Under the pieces are notes generated by a model. The model did not search any database, was not told the origin of the DNA, and was given only the letters and a program-made list of their open reading frames with translations. The position numbers and the translations under genes were made by a program. Positions 1 to 5,400 of a stretch of 5,511 bases of DNA are shown piece by piece; position 1 is the stretch's first letter; each line of letters starts with the position of its first letter. The stretch is from Dialister sp. UBA734 (GTDB lineage Bacteria; Bacillota; Negativicutes; Veillonellales; Dialisteraceae). The stretch spans positions 1-5,511 of the forward strand of contig DBLC01000012.1 of assembly GCA_002297935.1 (NCBI GenBank), given 5' to 3'.

Positions 1-27
1 ACCTTCAGAACCATTAGAACCTTTTCT
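1..27. repeat. Possible 9-bp period repeat at left edge
   Basis: Three consecutive nonamers begin with ACC (positions 1, 10 and 19), and AGAACC occurs at 7-12 and 16-21. The tract may continue beyond the window. The same AACC core recurs at the right edge (5374-5400) with 9-10 bp spacing. One frame on the + strand is open from base 1 to a TAA at 55-57, so this could instead be the last 18 codons of an upstream gene. A minus frame starting at the ATG at 42-40 also runs off the edge, but without a ribosome binding site. None of these readings is firm. Confidence 0.25.
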
Positions 28-95
28 ATGAAAGGGATCATCACATATTTCGCTTAACTTAACAGCATTGCCCTCAACCCCTATCCGCACTCCCC

Positions 96-144
96 CAGTC
101 ACGAGTCACGAGTCACCAGTCACCAGCCACCAATTCCCAATTTC
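96..144. repeat. Heptamer tandem repeat tract, YAGTCAC class
   Basis: Seven heptamers lie in one unbroken register. Five are close variants of CAGTCAC, with the first base C or G and one internal C change. They are followed by CAATTCC and CAATTTC. The same mixture of CAGTCAC-type and CAATCCC-type units in one register recurs at 3743-3833. The tract lies upstream of the aldolase promoter, ending 24 bp before its -35 box. Confidence 0.85.
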
Positions 145-167
145 TGAAAATAATTCTTAAAAAGAAG

Positions 168-196
168 TGGAAATATAAGGTACCATTCAGTATAAT
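168..196 (+). promoter_or_regulatory. Predicted sigma-70 promoter of the aldolase gene
   Basis: A perfect -10 box TATAAT (191-196) lies 17 bp downstream of TGGAAA (168-173), which matches TTGACA at four of six positions. Transcription would start near 203, giving a leader of about 83 nt. A second -10-like TATACT (248-253) lies closer to the gene but has only a poor -35 (TTTCCA, 19 bp away). It sits inside a short inverted repeat, ATAGT...ACTAT (240-255). I prefer the upstream promoter. Confidence 0.6.
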
Positions 197-285
197 AAGG
201 AAAGGTAAATATATAACTTTTATTTCCATAAAAGCTCATATAGTGTGTATACTATTTCAACATTCATTGAAAGGAAGGTATCATT

Positions 286-1218
286 ATGCCGCTCGTAGGA
301 ACTACTGAAATGTTTAAGAAAGCATATGAAGGTCATTATGCCATTGGTGCTTTCAACGTAAACAACATGGAAATCATCCAGGGAATCATGGAAGCTGCCA
401 AAGCCGAACAGTCTCCGGTCATTCTCCAGGCTTCGGAAGGGGCTAGAAATTACGCTGGTCAGGAATACATCGTTGGCCTGGTAAAAATTGCCCTTCAGGA
501 TTATCCAGAAATTCCGACCTGTCTCCACTTGGACCATGGTTCTTCTTTTGAAATTTGTAAGGCTTGCATCGATGGCGGATTCACTTCTGTCATGTATGAT
601 GGTTCCAAGCATCCTTTTGAAGAAAATGTAAAGGTCACCAAGCAGATCGTAGAATACGCCCATGACAAAGGCGTTGTGGTAGAAGCAGAACTGGGCCGCT
701 TGGCAGGCGTCGAAGACCTGGTCAGTGTAGATGCTAAAGATGCTATCTTCACCGATCCGGAAGAAGCTGCTGAATTTGTAGAACTCACCGGTTGTGATTC
801 CTTAGCTATCGCTATTGGTACCAGCCATGGTGCATATAAATACAAAGGTGATCCTTACCTGGATTATGAAAGATTGGAAAAAGTAGGCAAGATCCTGCCA
901 AACTATCCGATCGTACTCCACGGTGCTTCTACAGTCATTCCAGAATTTGTAGAAAAATGTAACCATTATGGTGGTAAAGTACTAGGTGCCAAAGGCGTAC
1001 CGGAAGATATGCTTCGCAAAGCCGCTACCATGGCTGTTTGCAAAATCAATATCGACACCGATATCCGCTTAGCTATGACCAGTGCTATCCGCGAAGCCCT
1101 CGTCAAAGACCCATCCAACTTCGATCCCCGTGGCTATCTGAAACCAGCCAGAGAAGCGGTAAAACAGATGGTGATGCACAAGATTGAAGCCGTCGTTGGT
1201 TCCGCACACACCATCTAG
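286..1218 (+). CDS. fba: Class II fructose-bisphosphate aldolase
   Basis: A 310-residue cytosolic metal-dependent aldolase. The family reversibly cleaves fructose 1,6-bisphosphate to dihydroxyacetone phosphate and glyceraldehyde 3-phosphate in glycolysis and gluconeogenesis. Length and motifs fit a complete class II (probably IIB) enzyme. HLDH at 81-84 holds the catalytic Asp83 and zinc ligand His84. VEAELG at 132-137 is the acidic active-site motif. GTSHG at 178-182 and LHGAS at 211-215 supply the other zinc ligands (His181, His212) and phosphate-binding loops. NIDTD at 255-259 completes the phosphate site. The ATG is preceded by AAGGAAGG (271-278), 7 nt upstream. The gene has its own promoter and terminator, so it is probably monocistronic. 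No frameshift or missing catalytic residue is seen. Substrate could in principle be a related ketose bisphosphate such as tagatose bisphosphate, but fructose bisphosphate is the most likely reading. Confidence 0.96.
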   Translation: MPLVGTTEMFKKAYEGHYAIGAFNVNNMEIIQGIMEAAKAEQSPVILQASEGARNYAGQEYIVGLVKIALQDYPEIPTCLHLDHGSSFEICKACIDGGFTSVMYDGSKHPFEENVKVTKQIVEYAHDKGVVVEAELGRLAGVEDLVSVDAKDAIFTDPEEAAEFVELTGCDSLAIAIGTSHGAYKYKGDPYLDYERLEKVGKILPNYPIVLHGASTVIPEFVEKCNHYGGKVLGAKGVPEDMLRKAATMAVCKINIDTDIRLAMTSAIREALVKDPSNFDPRGYLKPAREAVKQMVMHKIEAVVGSAHTI

Positions 1219-1226
1219 TTGGCAAT

Positions 1227-1268
1227 CAACGGATAACTGTTAACTGTTAACGATTATCCGTTAACGAG
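1227..1268. repeat. Heptamer tandem repeat tract, TAACTGT class, with hairpin
   Basis: Six in-register heptamers begin 9 bp after the aldolase stop codon. Two are exact TAACTGT; the others are variants such as TAACGAT, TATCCGT and TAACGAG. The centre is also a near-palindrome: AACGGATAA (1228-1236) pairs with TTATCCGTT (1254-1262). An inner stem GTTAA/TTAAC closes a CTG loop, broken only by one C-A mismatch and one G-U pair. It lies in the 3' untranslated region of the aldolase mRNA just before the terminator. Confidence 0.7.
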
Positions 1269-1279
1269 CATAAGCAAAT

Positions 1280-1336
1280 AAAAAAGAACATCCATAATGA
1301 TTGGTTGTCATTGTGGGTGTTCTTTTTTATTTTTCA
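1280..1336 (+). terminator. Rho-independent terminator, bidirectional
   Basis: A 21-bp stem pairs 1280-1300 with 1308-1328 around a 7-nt loop, with only two G-U pairs. The outer part is an A-run facing a T-run, and more T residues follow to 1335. It terminates the aldolase transcript and, because of the A-run on the left, could also stop transcription coming from the right. It is homologous to the terminator at 1762-1803. Confidence 0.88.
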
Positions 1337-1751
1337 ATGATCATGGCTCACGATGTTTTGATGCCATCACAAAAAAGCATGGCGCCCTGTAATAACCATA
1401 ATGATGACCCCCATGAATCGGCAGCAGCGCTTTTCATATATTCCGAAGAACATACTAGCTCTAGGCCCGGTCGTCACAGGCTGAAGCATCAGAAATTGGT
1501 GTTTGGAATAGGCTTCCATGCTTCTTTATGTAGTTTTTAGTTGACAGCCAGATCGCGGGCCCGCATTCTTGCTGAGAAAGGAAATGAGAAATCCTAAATT
1601 TTTACCTTACCAAAGAATGAAACATCCAGTCCTTAAGGTTCGCACTTCTGTATCTTCCTCTCTTCGCATTAGCAATCCGGAAGGATTTCTCTTTTCCCTT
1701 CCAATAATATAGTAGCGGCAGAGTGTCTTTTTCGGAACACGGATAGCAGCT
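1337..1751. other. Non-coding interval between two terminators, no recognisable gene
   Basis: About 415 bp without a supported gene. Seen here: a perfect TTGACA (1541-1546) with only a weak -10 (CATTCT, 1564-1569); a 10-bp perfect palindrome GCGGGCCCGC (1555-1564) in the promoter spacer; and a 42-codon + strand ORF (1584-1712) beginning MRNPKFLPYQ. That ORF has an AAAGGA run only 1-2 nt from its ATG, which is too close for a normal ribosome binding site. A 50-codon minus ORF (1519-1367, beginning MEAYSKHQFL) has no clear ribosome binding site. A small hairpin AATCC-GGAA-GGATT (1674-1687) is followed by a pyrimidine run. The interval could be a decayed gene or hold a small RNA; neither is demonstrated. 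Confidence 0.5.
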
Positions 1752-1761
1752 ATAAGCAAAA

Positions 1762-1803
1762 AACATCCATAATGATTGACTATCCTTATGGATGTTCTTT
1801 TTC
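1762..1803 (-). terminator. Rho-independent terminator of the ABC transporter gene
   Basis: AACATCCATAA (1762-1772) pairs perfectly with TTATGGATGTT (1786-1796). An inner GAT/ATC stem sits across one mismatch and closes a 5-nt loop. Read on the minus strand, the hairpin ends in a run of six U (1763-1758), 37 bp beyond the transporter tract at its stop codon. A T-rich tail on the + strand makes it potentially bidirectional. It shares ATAAGCAAA and ACATCCATAATGATTG with the aldolase terminator. Confidence 0.85.
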
Positions 1804-1833
1804 TTTCATATAAGTATTCAATATATTAAGCCC

Positions 1834-1854
1834 CAGTCACTAGTCACCAGTCAC
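1834..1854. repeat. Heptamer repeat overlapping the ABC transporter stop codon
   Basis: Three perfect units, CAGTCAC, TAGTCAC and CAGTCAC, are preceded by CCC. The tract crosses the end of the minus-strand transporter gene. The final codons for Val-Thr-Gly-Asp lie in it, and the TAG stop (1842-1840) spans the junction of the first two units. Confidence 0.9.
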
Positions 1855-3576
1855 TTCTACGCTCTTTTTCTTCTGTGCTTCATAAAGGCTATAGTATTTC
1901 CCCTTCTTAGCCATCAACGCATCATGATTTCCCGATTCAATCAGTCTCCCCTGGTCAAGTACATAGATGCAGTCCGCATTTCTGACAGTGGACAGTCGAT
2001 GGGCGATGATGATGGTGGTGCGGTTCTTAGCCAGCTGGTCCAATGTTTCCTGGACTTTTTTCTCTGTCTGGGTATCCAAGGCGGAAGTGGCTTCGTCGAA
2101 AATAACCACTGGCGGATTTTTCAGGAACACTCTGGCAATTGCGATACGCTGCTTCTGCCCGCCAGACAGTTTCACGCCCCGTTCGCCCACTTTGGTCTGG
2201 TATCCATTGGGCAAAGCGCGAATGAAATCATCGGCGGCGGCCAGTTTCGCAGCCCGCTCGATTTCTTCTTCGGTGGCCCCTTCTTTGCCATAGGCAATAT
2301 TTTCCGCAATGGTATCCCCAAAGAGGAACACATCCTGCTGGACGATCCCAATTTTTCTTCGGAGGTCCTGCTGCCGGAATTGGGACAGTTCATGTCCGTC
2401 CAATGTGATAGCCCCTTCGGTAGGTTCGTAGAAGCGAAGCAGCAAAGATACCAGGGTACTCTTCCCTGCCCCTGTTTCGCCCACAAAAGCCACGGTCTTT
2501 CCGGATGGAATTTCAAAATTCAAATGATGGAGAATGGTTCGGCCCGCATCGTAGCCAAAGGACATATCTTTGAAATCGATATCCCCTTTCACATCATTCA
2601 GCGCCACTGGATGAGCCGAGTCTGTGATGGATGGTTCAGTATGCATGATTTCTTCAAACCGATGGAATCCAGCCATGCCACGCTGGTACACTTCGGCCAA
2701 AATGGTGAGGCGGAATACGGGACGCATGAAAATATTGACATACAACAAAAATGCCACAAAATCAGAAACTTGCAGCGTCCCCGCATTGATCATATAGCCG
2801 CCGGCCAGAATGACCACCACATTGACGAAGTTGGTAAAGAAATTGATGCTGCCAGAGAAATAGGCAATCAGTTTATTGGAAGCGAATCGGGTGTCCCGCA
2901 GTTCGATACTTTTGTCGGTGAAACGGGCCAATTCAAATTTTTCCTGTGCGAAGGCTTTCACCAGCCGAATCCCAGAGAGACTTTCTTCCACTCGAGCACT
3001 GACTTCCCCCGCTTTGGCACGATTCTTGCGGAAAGCGCCTTTCATTTTTTTATTGATTTTTACGGTGTGAATGCTTTTTGCAATCAGCAGCGTACCGATA
3101 ATAAGAGCCAGCTGCCAGTTCATAATGAGCATCACCACCAAAGTGCCTGCCATGATGACACCGCAAAGAAGCACATCGTTGGGGCCGCGGAAAGACAATT
3201 CACTAATTTCCGTCACATCACTGGTGATACGAGATAACAACTGCCCGGTCTTTTCATTATCGAAATAATGGAAAGACAACTTTTCGATATGGGCAAATAA
3301 ATCGCGCCGCATGTCGTGCTCGATGGACGCACTCATCACATGACCATAGTATTGTACCCCATACTGGATGGCAAAATTCAGAATGTACAAAAGCAACAGC
3401 AACGCCGAACCGATATACAGCTTGTGCATATCGTGGTCTGGCAGCACTTCATGAATCAAATTTCGTACCACCACAGGAAATATCAGATCCAGCCCCGCCA
3501 TAGCAAAGGTGCCGATAATCACACCGATTAGCAATGTCATATAGGGTCTGTAATATTTCATAAAACGTCGAATCAT
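1840..3576 (-). CDS. ABC exporter half-transporter, fused membrane and ATPase domains
   Basis: A 578-residue type IV (MsbA/BmrA-like) ABC exporter subunit that would dimerise in the cytoplasmic membrane and use ATP to export a lipid, drug or peptide; the substrate cannot be read from sequence. Residues ~10-295 form the six-helix membrane domain. Residues ~330-570 are the nucleotide-binding domain: A-loop Tyr342, Walker A GETGAGKST (366-374), Q-loop in VQQD (Gln414), GERG X-loop (464-467), LSGGQ signature (470-474), Walker B VVIFDE with catalytic Glu495, SALD D-loop (498-501) and switch His526. All ATPase elements are intact. I start at ATG 3576 (MIRRFMKYY) because TGAGGT lies 8-9 nt upstream. 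A GTG five codons earlier (3591) is possible but has no ribosome binding site. The gene has its own promoter and terminator and no partner half-transporter nearby, which fits a homodimer. The last four residues come from a heptamer repeat. Confidence 0.94.
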   Translation of the reverse strand: MIRRFMKYYRPYMTLLIGVIIGTFAMAGLDLIFPVVVRNLIHEVLPDHDMHKLYIGSALLLLLYILNFAIQYGVQYYGHVMSASIEHDMRRDLFAHIEKLSFHYFDNEKTGQLLSRITSDVTEISELSFRGPNDVLLCGVIMAGTLVVMLIMNWQLALIIGTLLIAKSIHTVKINKKMKGAFRKNRAKAGEVSARVEESLSGIRLVKAFAQEKFELARFTDKSIELRDTRFASNKLIAYFSGSINFFTNFVNVVVILAGGYMINAGTLQVSDFVAFLLYVNIFMRPVFRLTILAEVYQRGMAGFHRFEEIMHTEPSITDSAHPVALNDVKGDIDFKDMSFGYDAGRTILHHLNFEIPSGKTVAFVGETGAGKSTLVSLLLRFYEPTEGAITLDGHELSQFRQQDLRRKIGIVQQDVFLFGDTIAENIAYGKEGATEEEIERAAKLAAADDFIRALPNGYQTKVGERGVKLSGGQKQRIAIARVFLKNPPVVIFDEATSALDTQTEKKVQETLDQLAKNRTTIIIAHRLSTVRNADCIYVLDQGRLIESGNHDALMAKKGKYYSLYEAQKKKSVEVTGD

Positions 3577-3584
3577 ATCATAAT

Positions 3585-3590
3585 ACCTCA
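3585..3590 (-). promoter_or_regulatory. Ribosome binding site deciding the ABC transporter start
   Basis: On the minus strand TGAGGT (3590-3585) stands 8 nt before ATG 3576, a normal distance. The in-frame GTG at 3591-3589 overlaps this site and is preceded only by AAAAAGTAT, so it is the less likely start. Confidence 0.7.
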
Positions 3591-3606
3591 CATACTTTTT
3601 GGAAAT

Positions 3607-3620
3607 AATGCGTAATGCGT
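3607..3620. repeat. Two-unit heptamer repeat, ARTGCGW class
   Basis: Two identical AATGCGT units lie in the 5' untranslated region of the transporter gene, between its promoter and start codon. It is the same class as the long tract at 5254-5302. Confidence 0.65.
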
Positions 3621-3650
3621 GTCATCAGTCAACTTAAAATATGTCTTCCC

Positions 3651-3679
3651 ATTATAGACCAATTGCTGTGATTTGTTAA
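3651..3679 (-). promoter_or_regulatory. Sigma-70 promoter of the ABC transporter gene
   Basis: Read on the minus strand, TTAACA (3679-3674) and a perfect TATAAT (3656-3651) are separated by 17 bp. Transcription would start near 3644, giving a leader of about 68 nt. This is the best promoter match in the window. The heptamer tract at 3687-3721 begins 8 bp upstream of the -35 box, a position where it could affect promoter activity. Confidence 0.75.
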
Positions 3680-3686
3680 GAGTTTA

Positions 3687-3721
3687 GTAGCTGGTGACTG
3701 GTGACTCGTGACTGGTGACTA
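3687..3721. repeat. Heptamer tandem repeat tract, YAGTCAC class in reverse orientation
   Basis: Four in-register units of GTGACTG, GTGACTC or GTGACTA (3694-3721) are preceded by a degenerate unit, GTAGCTG. This is the reverse complement of the YAGTCAC class, so this tract is inverted relative to those at 96, 1834 and 3806. Units differ only in the last base. Confidence 0.9.
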
Positions 3722-3835
3722 GGAATATCTGTGTTTCCCTAGCCATAACCGTCAACTGATAGCTGCTAACATTTACCTAGGGCCTAGCTACTAATCCCCA
3801 ATCCCTAGTCACCAGTCACCAGTCACTAGTCACCA
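3692..3835. repeat. Long inverted repeat made of two heptamer tracts
   Basis: Arms 3692-3723 and 3804-3835 are reverse complements at 30 of 32 positions, around an 80-nt loop. Both mismatches (3707/3820 and 3700/3827) fall on the variable first base of a heptamer. A transcript running past the end of the propeller gene could fold into this stem. There is no U-run after it, so it is not a classical terminator. No classical terminator is seen for that gene. Confidence 0.75.
3743..3833. repeat. Thirteen-unit period-7 tract of mixed heptamers
   Basis: Ninety-one bp can be read as thirteen heptamers in a single register, each ending in C. The four nearest the propeller gene are clean YAGTCAC. The two before are TAATCCC and CAATCCC. 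Next come TAGGGCC and TAGCTAC, and the outer five are degenerate (such as TGCTAAC and TGATAGC). The tract ends 4 bp from the TAA of the propeller gene. The inner six units (3792-3833) are certain; the outer ones rest on register and the shared final C. Confidence 0.7.
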
Positions 3836-3837
3836 TT

Positions 3838-5235
3838 TTACCGTTCCCAAATATGCAACCGATAAGCCCCCAAAAGGTTTCCTTCCGGTGTTACGGCAGG
3901 CACTTCAATGCCTGCAATGGATGTGCCGTCATCGGAAATCGCAATGGCCTGCACAGGACCAGCGGTATGGTATTCATTCAAAAGGCTGCCATCGGTGAGA
4001 CTCACCACGGCGGCACCGTGGGCTTTGTAATTGTGATTCCGCACATTTCGTCCCAGTGCCAAAGCAGCCACGCCGGGTGCGAAGTCGATTTCTTCAATTT
4101 CCGAAGGGGCCTGGTAACGGAAACGGTAATTTCCATCCAAGTCAAAGAGATACAAACTATTTCCTGAAGGGTGCATCACCGGCGCAGGAAGCTGCCAATT
4201 TTCTCGATTGAATGTATTGATGGTCCCAAAGACCACTCCTTCCGGACGAATCACCGCATCGCGGCCGGCGGCATTATAGTAACTTTCTCCCACTTTCATG
4301 ATTTTGGAAATTTCTCGTGTCCAAATGAGACGGCCCTCTTTATCCATCAAGAAACCGCGGCCATCACTAGCCATGGCGGTCAGATATTCACCATCCGGTG
4401 AAAAGGAAAGGCCATTGCGAATGGTGGTAGTACCAAAAGTAGGTGCGGGCGGAATGGCTTCTTCTGCTACCAGTTCTCCCGTGGTGTCATCCAGGATATA
4501 AATATTTTTGTTAAAGGCAATGCCTTCTGTTTTCGATTTATCATAATTGGCGGTCGCAAAGGCATAGCAATTTGTTTTTTCTCCTAAAGCCCCGCAATTC
4601 ACCCAAGCATCCATATTTCCTTCTTTCGGATACCGCCAATTCTCCTTGCCCTGGGCATCAAAGGAAATAATACGGCTCACGTACCCCCGCTGCCCATCGG
4701 CTAGGATGGTAAAACGATAAAAGACCGCATACACATTGCCTTTGGAGTCTGTAGAAATATGGATCGCCGTCGGTTCAGACTGGATATCTGCCTCATAGCC
4801 GATAAGAGAATCTCCTTTGAAAGTCCACAGCACATTGCCATTTTTTACATCCATGGCATAGAGCGTGCCTTCTGGACTTTTTTCTCCTGCATAAACCACT
4901 TTGTCATCCTGACTGACCGCAATGCCCCGAATGAGACCGGTTCCTACGGAATGGGACCACAGTTCTTCTCCATTTTTGTCGAAATGAATCAATTCCCCGT
5001 TGGCGGTTCCTACCAGCCAGCCCCCATCGGATTTCACATACAGCACTTCCCCGCCGTCAAATCCCATGCGGTCATAGTTGCGTCCGGCCATATCCCCCAA
5101 GGAAATCACATGGGCTGCCCCAGAATCATTGTGACTCCAAAGCTGCCAAGGGGTCTTGCTGCCAGTCAACCAAAGCAAAGCCAGCCAAGTCAAGCCAAAA
5201 CAAACAAAAATGGCTATTGTCTTGAAGCGTTTCAT
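3838..5235 (-). CDS. Membrane-anchored PQQ/WD40-like beta-propeller protein, function unknown
   Basis: A 465-residue protein with a basic N-terminus (MKRFK) and one hydrophobic segment at about residues 7-24. This is a signal anchor or uncleaved signal peptide that would place the rest outside the cytoplasmic membrane; no lipobox is seen. The remainder is built of repeated beta-blades with PQQ-type strands (FDKNGEELW at 85-93, MDVKNGNVLW at 128-137, FDAQGKENW at 192-200, LMDKEGRLIW at 296-305). Others are WD40-like (SFSPDGEYL at 277-285, AISDDGTSIAG at 432-442). I count about seven blades. Cys214 and Cys223 could form a disulfide outside the cell. Such propellers serve as scaffolds or, with a cofactor, as enzymes; I see no catalytic motif that decides. 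The start at ATG 5235 is supported by a perfect AAGGAGGT just upstream. An upstream in-frame ATG at 5322 only adds repeat-encoded residues. The upstream tract and hairpin form its leader. Confidence 0.85.
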   Translation of the reverse strand: MKRFKTIAIFVCFGLTWLALLWLTGSKTPWQLWSHNDSGAAHVISLGDMAGRNYDRMGFDGGEVLYVKSDGGWLVGTANGELIHFDKNGEELWSHSVGTGLIRGIAVSQDDKVVYAGEKSPEGTLYAMDVKNGNVLWTFKGDSLIGYEADIQSEPTAIHISTDSKGNVYAVFYRFTILADGQRGYVSRIISFDAQGKENWRYPKEGNMDAWVNCGALGEKTNCYAFATANYDKSKTEGIAFNKNIYILDDTTGELVAEEAIPPAPTFGTTTIRNGLSFSPDGEYLTAMASDGRGFLMDKEGRLIWTREISKIMKVGESYYNAAGRDAVIRPEGVVFGTINTFNRENWQLPAPVMHPSGNSLYLFDLDGNYRFRYQAPSEIEEIDFAPGVAALALGRNVRNHNYKAHGAAVVSLTDGSLLNEYHTAGPVQAIAISDDGTSIAGIEVPAVTPEGNLLGAYRLHIWER

Positions 5236-5238
5236 GAA

Positions 5239-5246
5239 ACCTCCTT
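5239..5246 (-). promoter_or_regulatory. Strong ribosome binding site deciding the propeller start
   Basis: On the minus strand AAGGAGGT (5246-5239), a full match to the anti-Shine-Dalgarno sequence, lies just before ATG 5235, with four bases between GGAGG and the ATG. It fixes the start at MKRFK rather than at the in-frame ATG 87 bp upstream. Confidence 0.88.
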
Positions 5247-5253
5247 TTTTGGG

Positions 5254-5302
5254 AATGCGTAATGCGAAGTGCGAAGTGCGTAGTGCGTAGTGCGTAATGC
5301 GT
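5254..5302. repeat. Seven-unit heptamer tandem repeat, ARTGCGW class
   Basis: Seven complete units in register match A(A/G)TGCG(T/A), followed by a partial AATGA. The inner units are AGTGCGA and AGTGCGT; the outer ones AATGCGT. The tract begins 8 bp before the ribosome binding site of the propeller gene, so it lies in that gene's 5' untranslated region. Translated on the minus strand it gives a Tyr-Ala-Leu-Arg and His-Phe-Ala-Leu-Arg-like peptide, an artefact of the repeat. Confidence 0.93.
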
Positions 5303-5312
5303 AATGAAGGTG

Positions 5313-5340
5313 GCGGCGGCACAATTCATATAGCCGCCGC
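5313..5340. other. GC-rich hairpin in the propeller gene leader
   Basis: GCGGCGGC (5313-5320) pairs perfectly with GCCGCCGC (5333-5340) across a 12-nt AT-rich loop. There is no T-run on either side, so it is not a standard terminator. If transcription begins at the predicted -10 near 5370, the hairpin sits early in the leader RNA and could stabilise it or affect transcription. Confidence 0.55.
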
Positions 5341-5352
5341 GAAATATATAAT
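5325..5352 (+). promoter_or_regulatory. Possible rightward promoter
   Basis: TTCATA (5325-5330) and a perfect TATAAT (5347-5352) are separated by 16 bp, pointing out of the window. The -35 lies in the loop of the GC-rich hairpin. AT-rich sequence gives such matches by chance, so this is weak without knowing the right-hand neighbour. Confidence 0.22.
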
Positions 5353-5369
5353 AGTATGAAACTATGGGA

Positions 5370-5400
5370 ATTATATAACCTGATATAACCTTTATAACCT
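5370..5400 (-). promoter_or_regulatory. Predicted propeller-gene promoter region with direct repeats
   Basis: On the minus strand a perfect TATAAT (5375-5370) lacks a good -35 (GTTATA at 17 bp, three of six matches). Three copies of AGGTTATA cover the stretch upstream (5400-5393, 5391-5384, 5381-5374), spaced 9 and 10 bp, about one helical turn. This arrangement fits an activator- or repressor-bound promoter, but a simple repeat is equally possible. Another TATAAT (5452-5447) lies further upstream without a -35. Confidence 0.4.

Noticed and set aside
203..285. Riboswitch or T-box in the aldolase leader
   Set aside because: The leader is short and AT-rich, with only a weak 5-6 bp stem and no conserved motif of a known class.
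220..845. Minus-strand ORFs opposite the aldolase (220-663 and 501-845)
   Set aside because: They are antisense shadows of a well-supported conserved enzyme gene.
1301..1540. 79-codon + strand ORF after the aldolase
   Set aside because: It begins inside the loop and right arm of the aldolase terminator, has no ribosome binding site and resembles nothing I know.
1337..1751. Insertion-sequence remnant
   Set aside because: I found no terminal inverted repeats, target duplication or transposase-like peptide; only the duplicated terminators flank it.
1792..3237. 481-codon + strand ORF opposite the ABC transporter
   Set aside because: It is the antisense of a gene with complete ATPase motifs. 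Its translation has no recognisable domain and its start lies in the terminator.
96..3833. CRISPR array
   Set aside because: The repeats are 7 bp with no spacers, and no cas genes are present.
3853..5262. Several + strand ORFs opposite the propeller gene
   Set aside because: No ribosome binding sites or domains; the opposite strand has the coherent propeller repeats and signal anchor.
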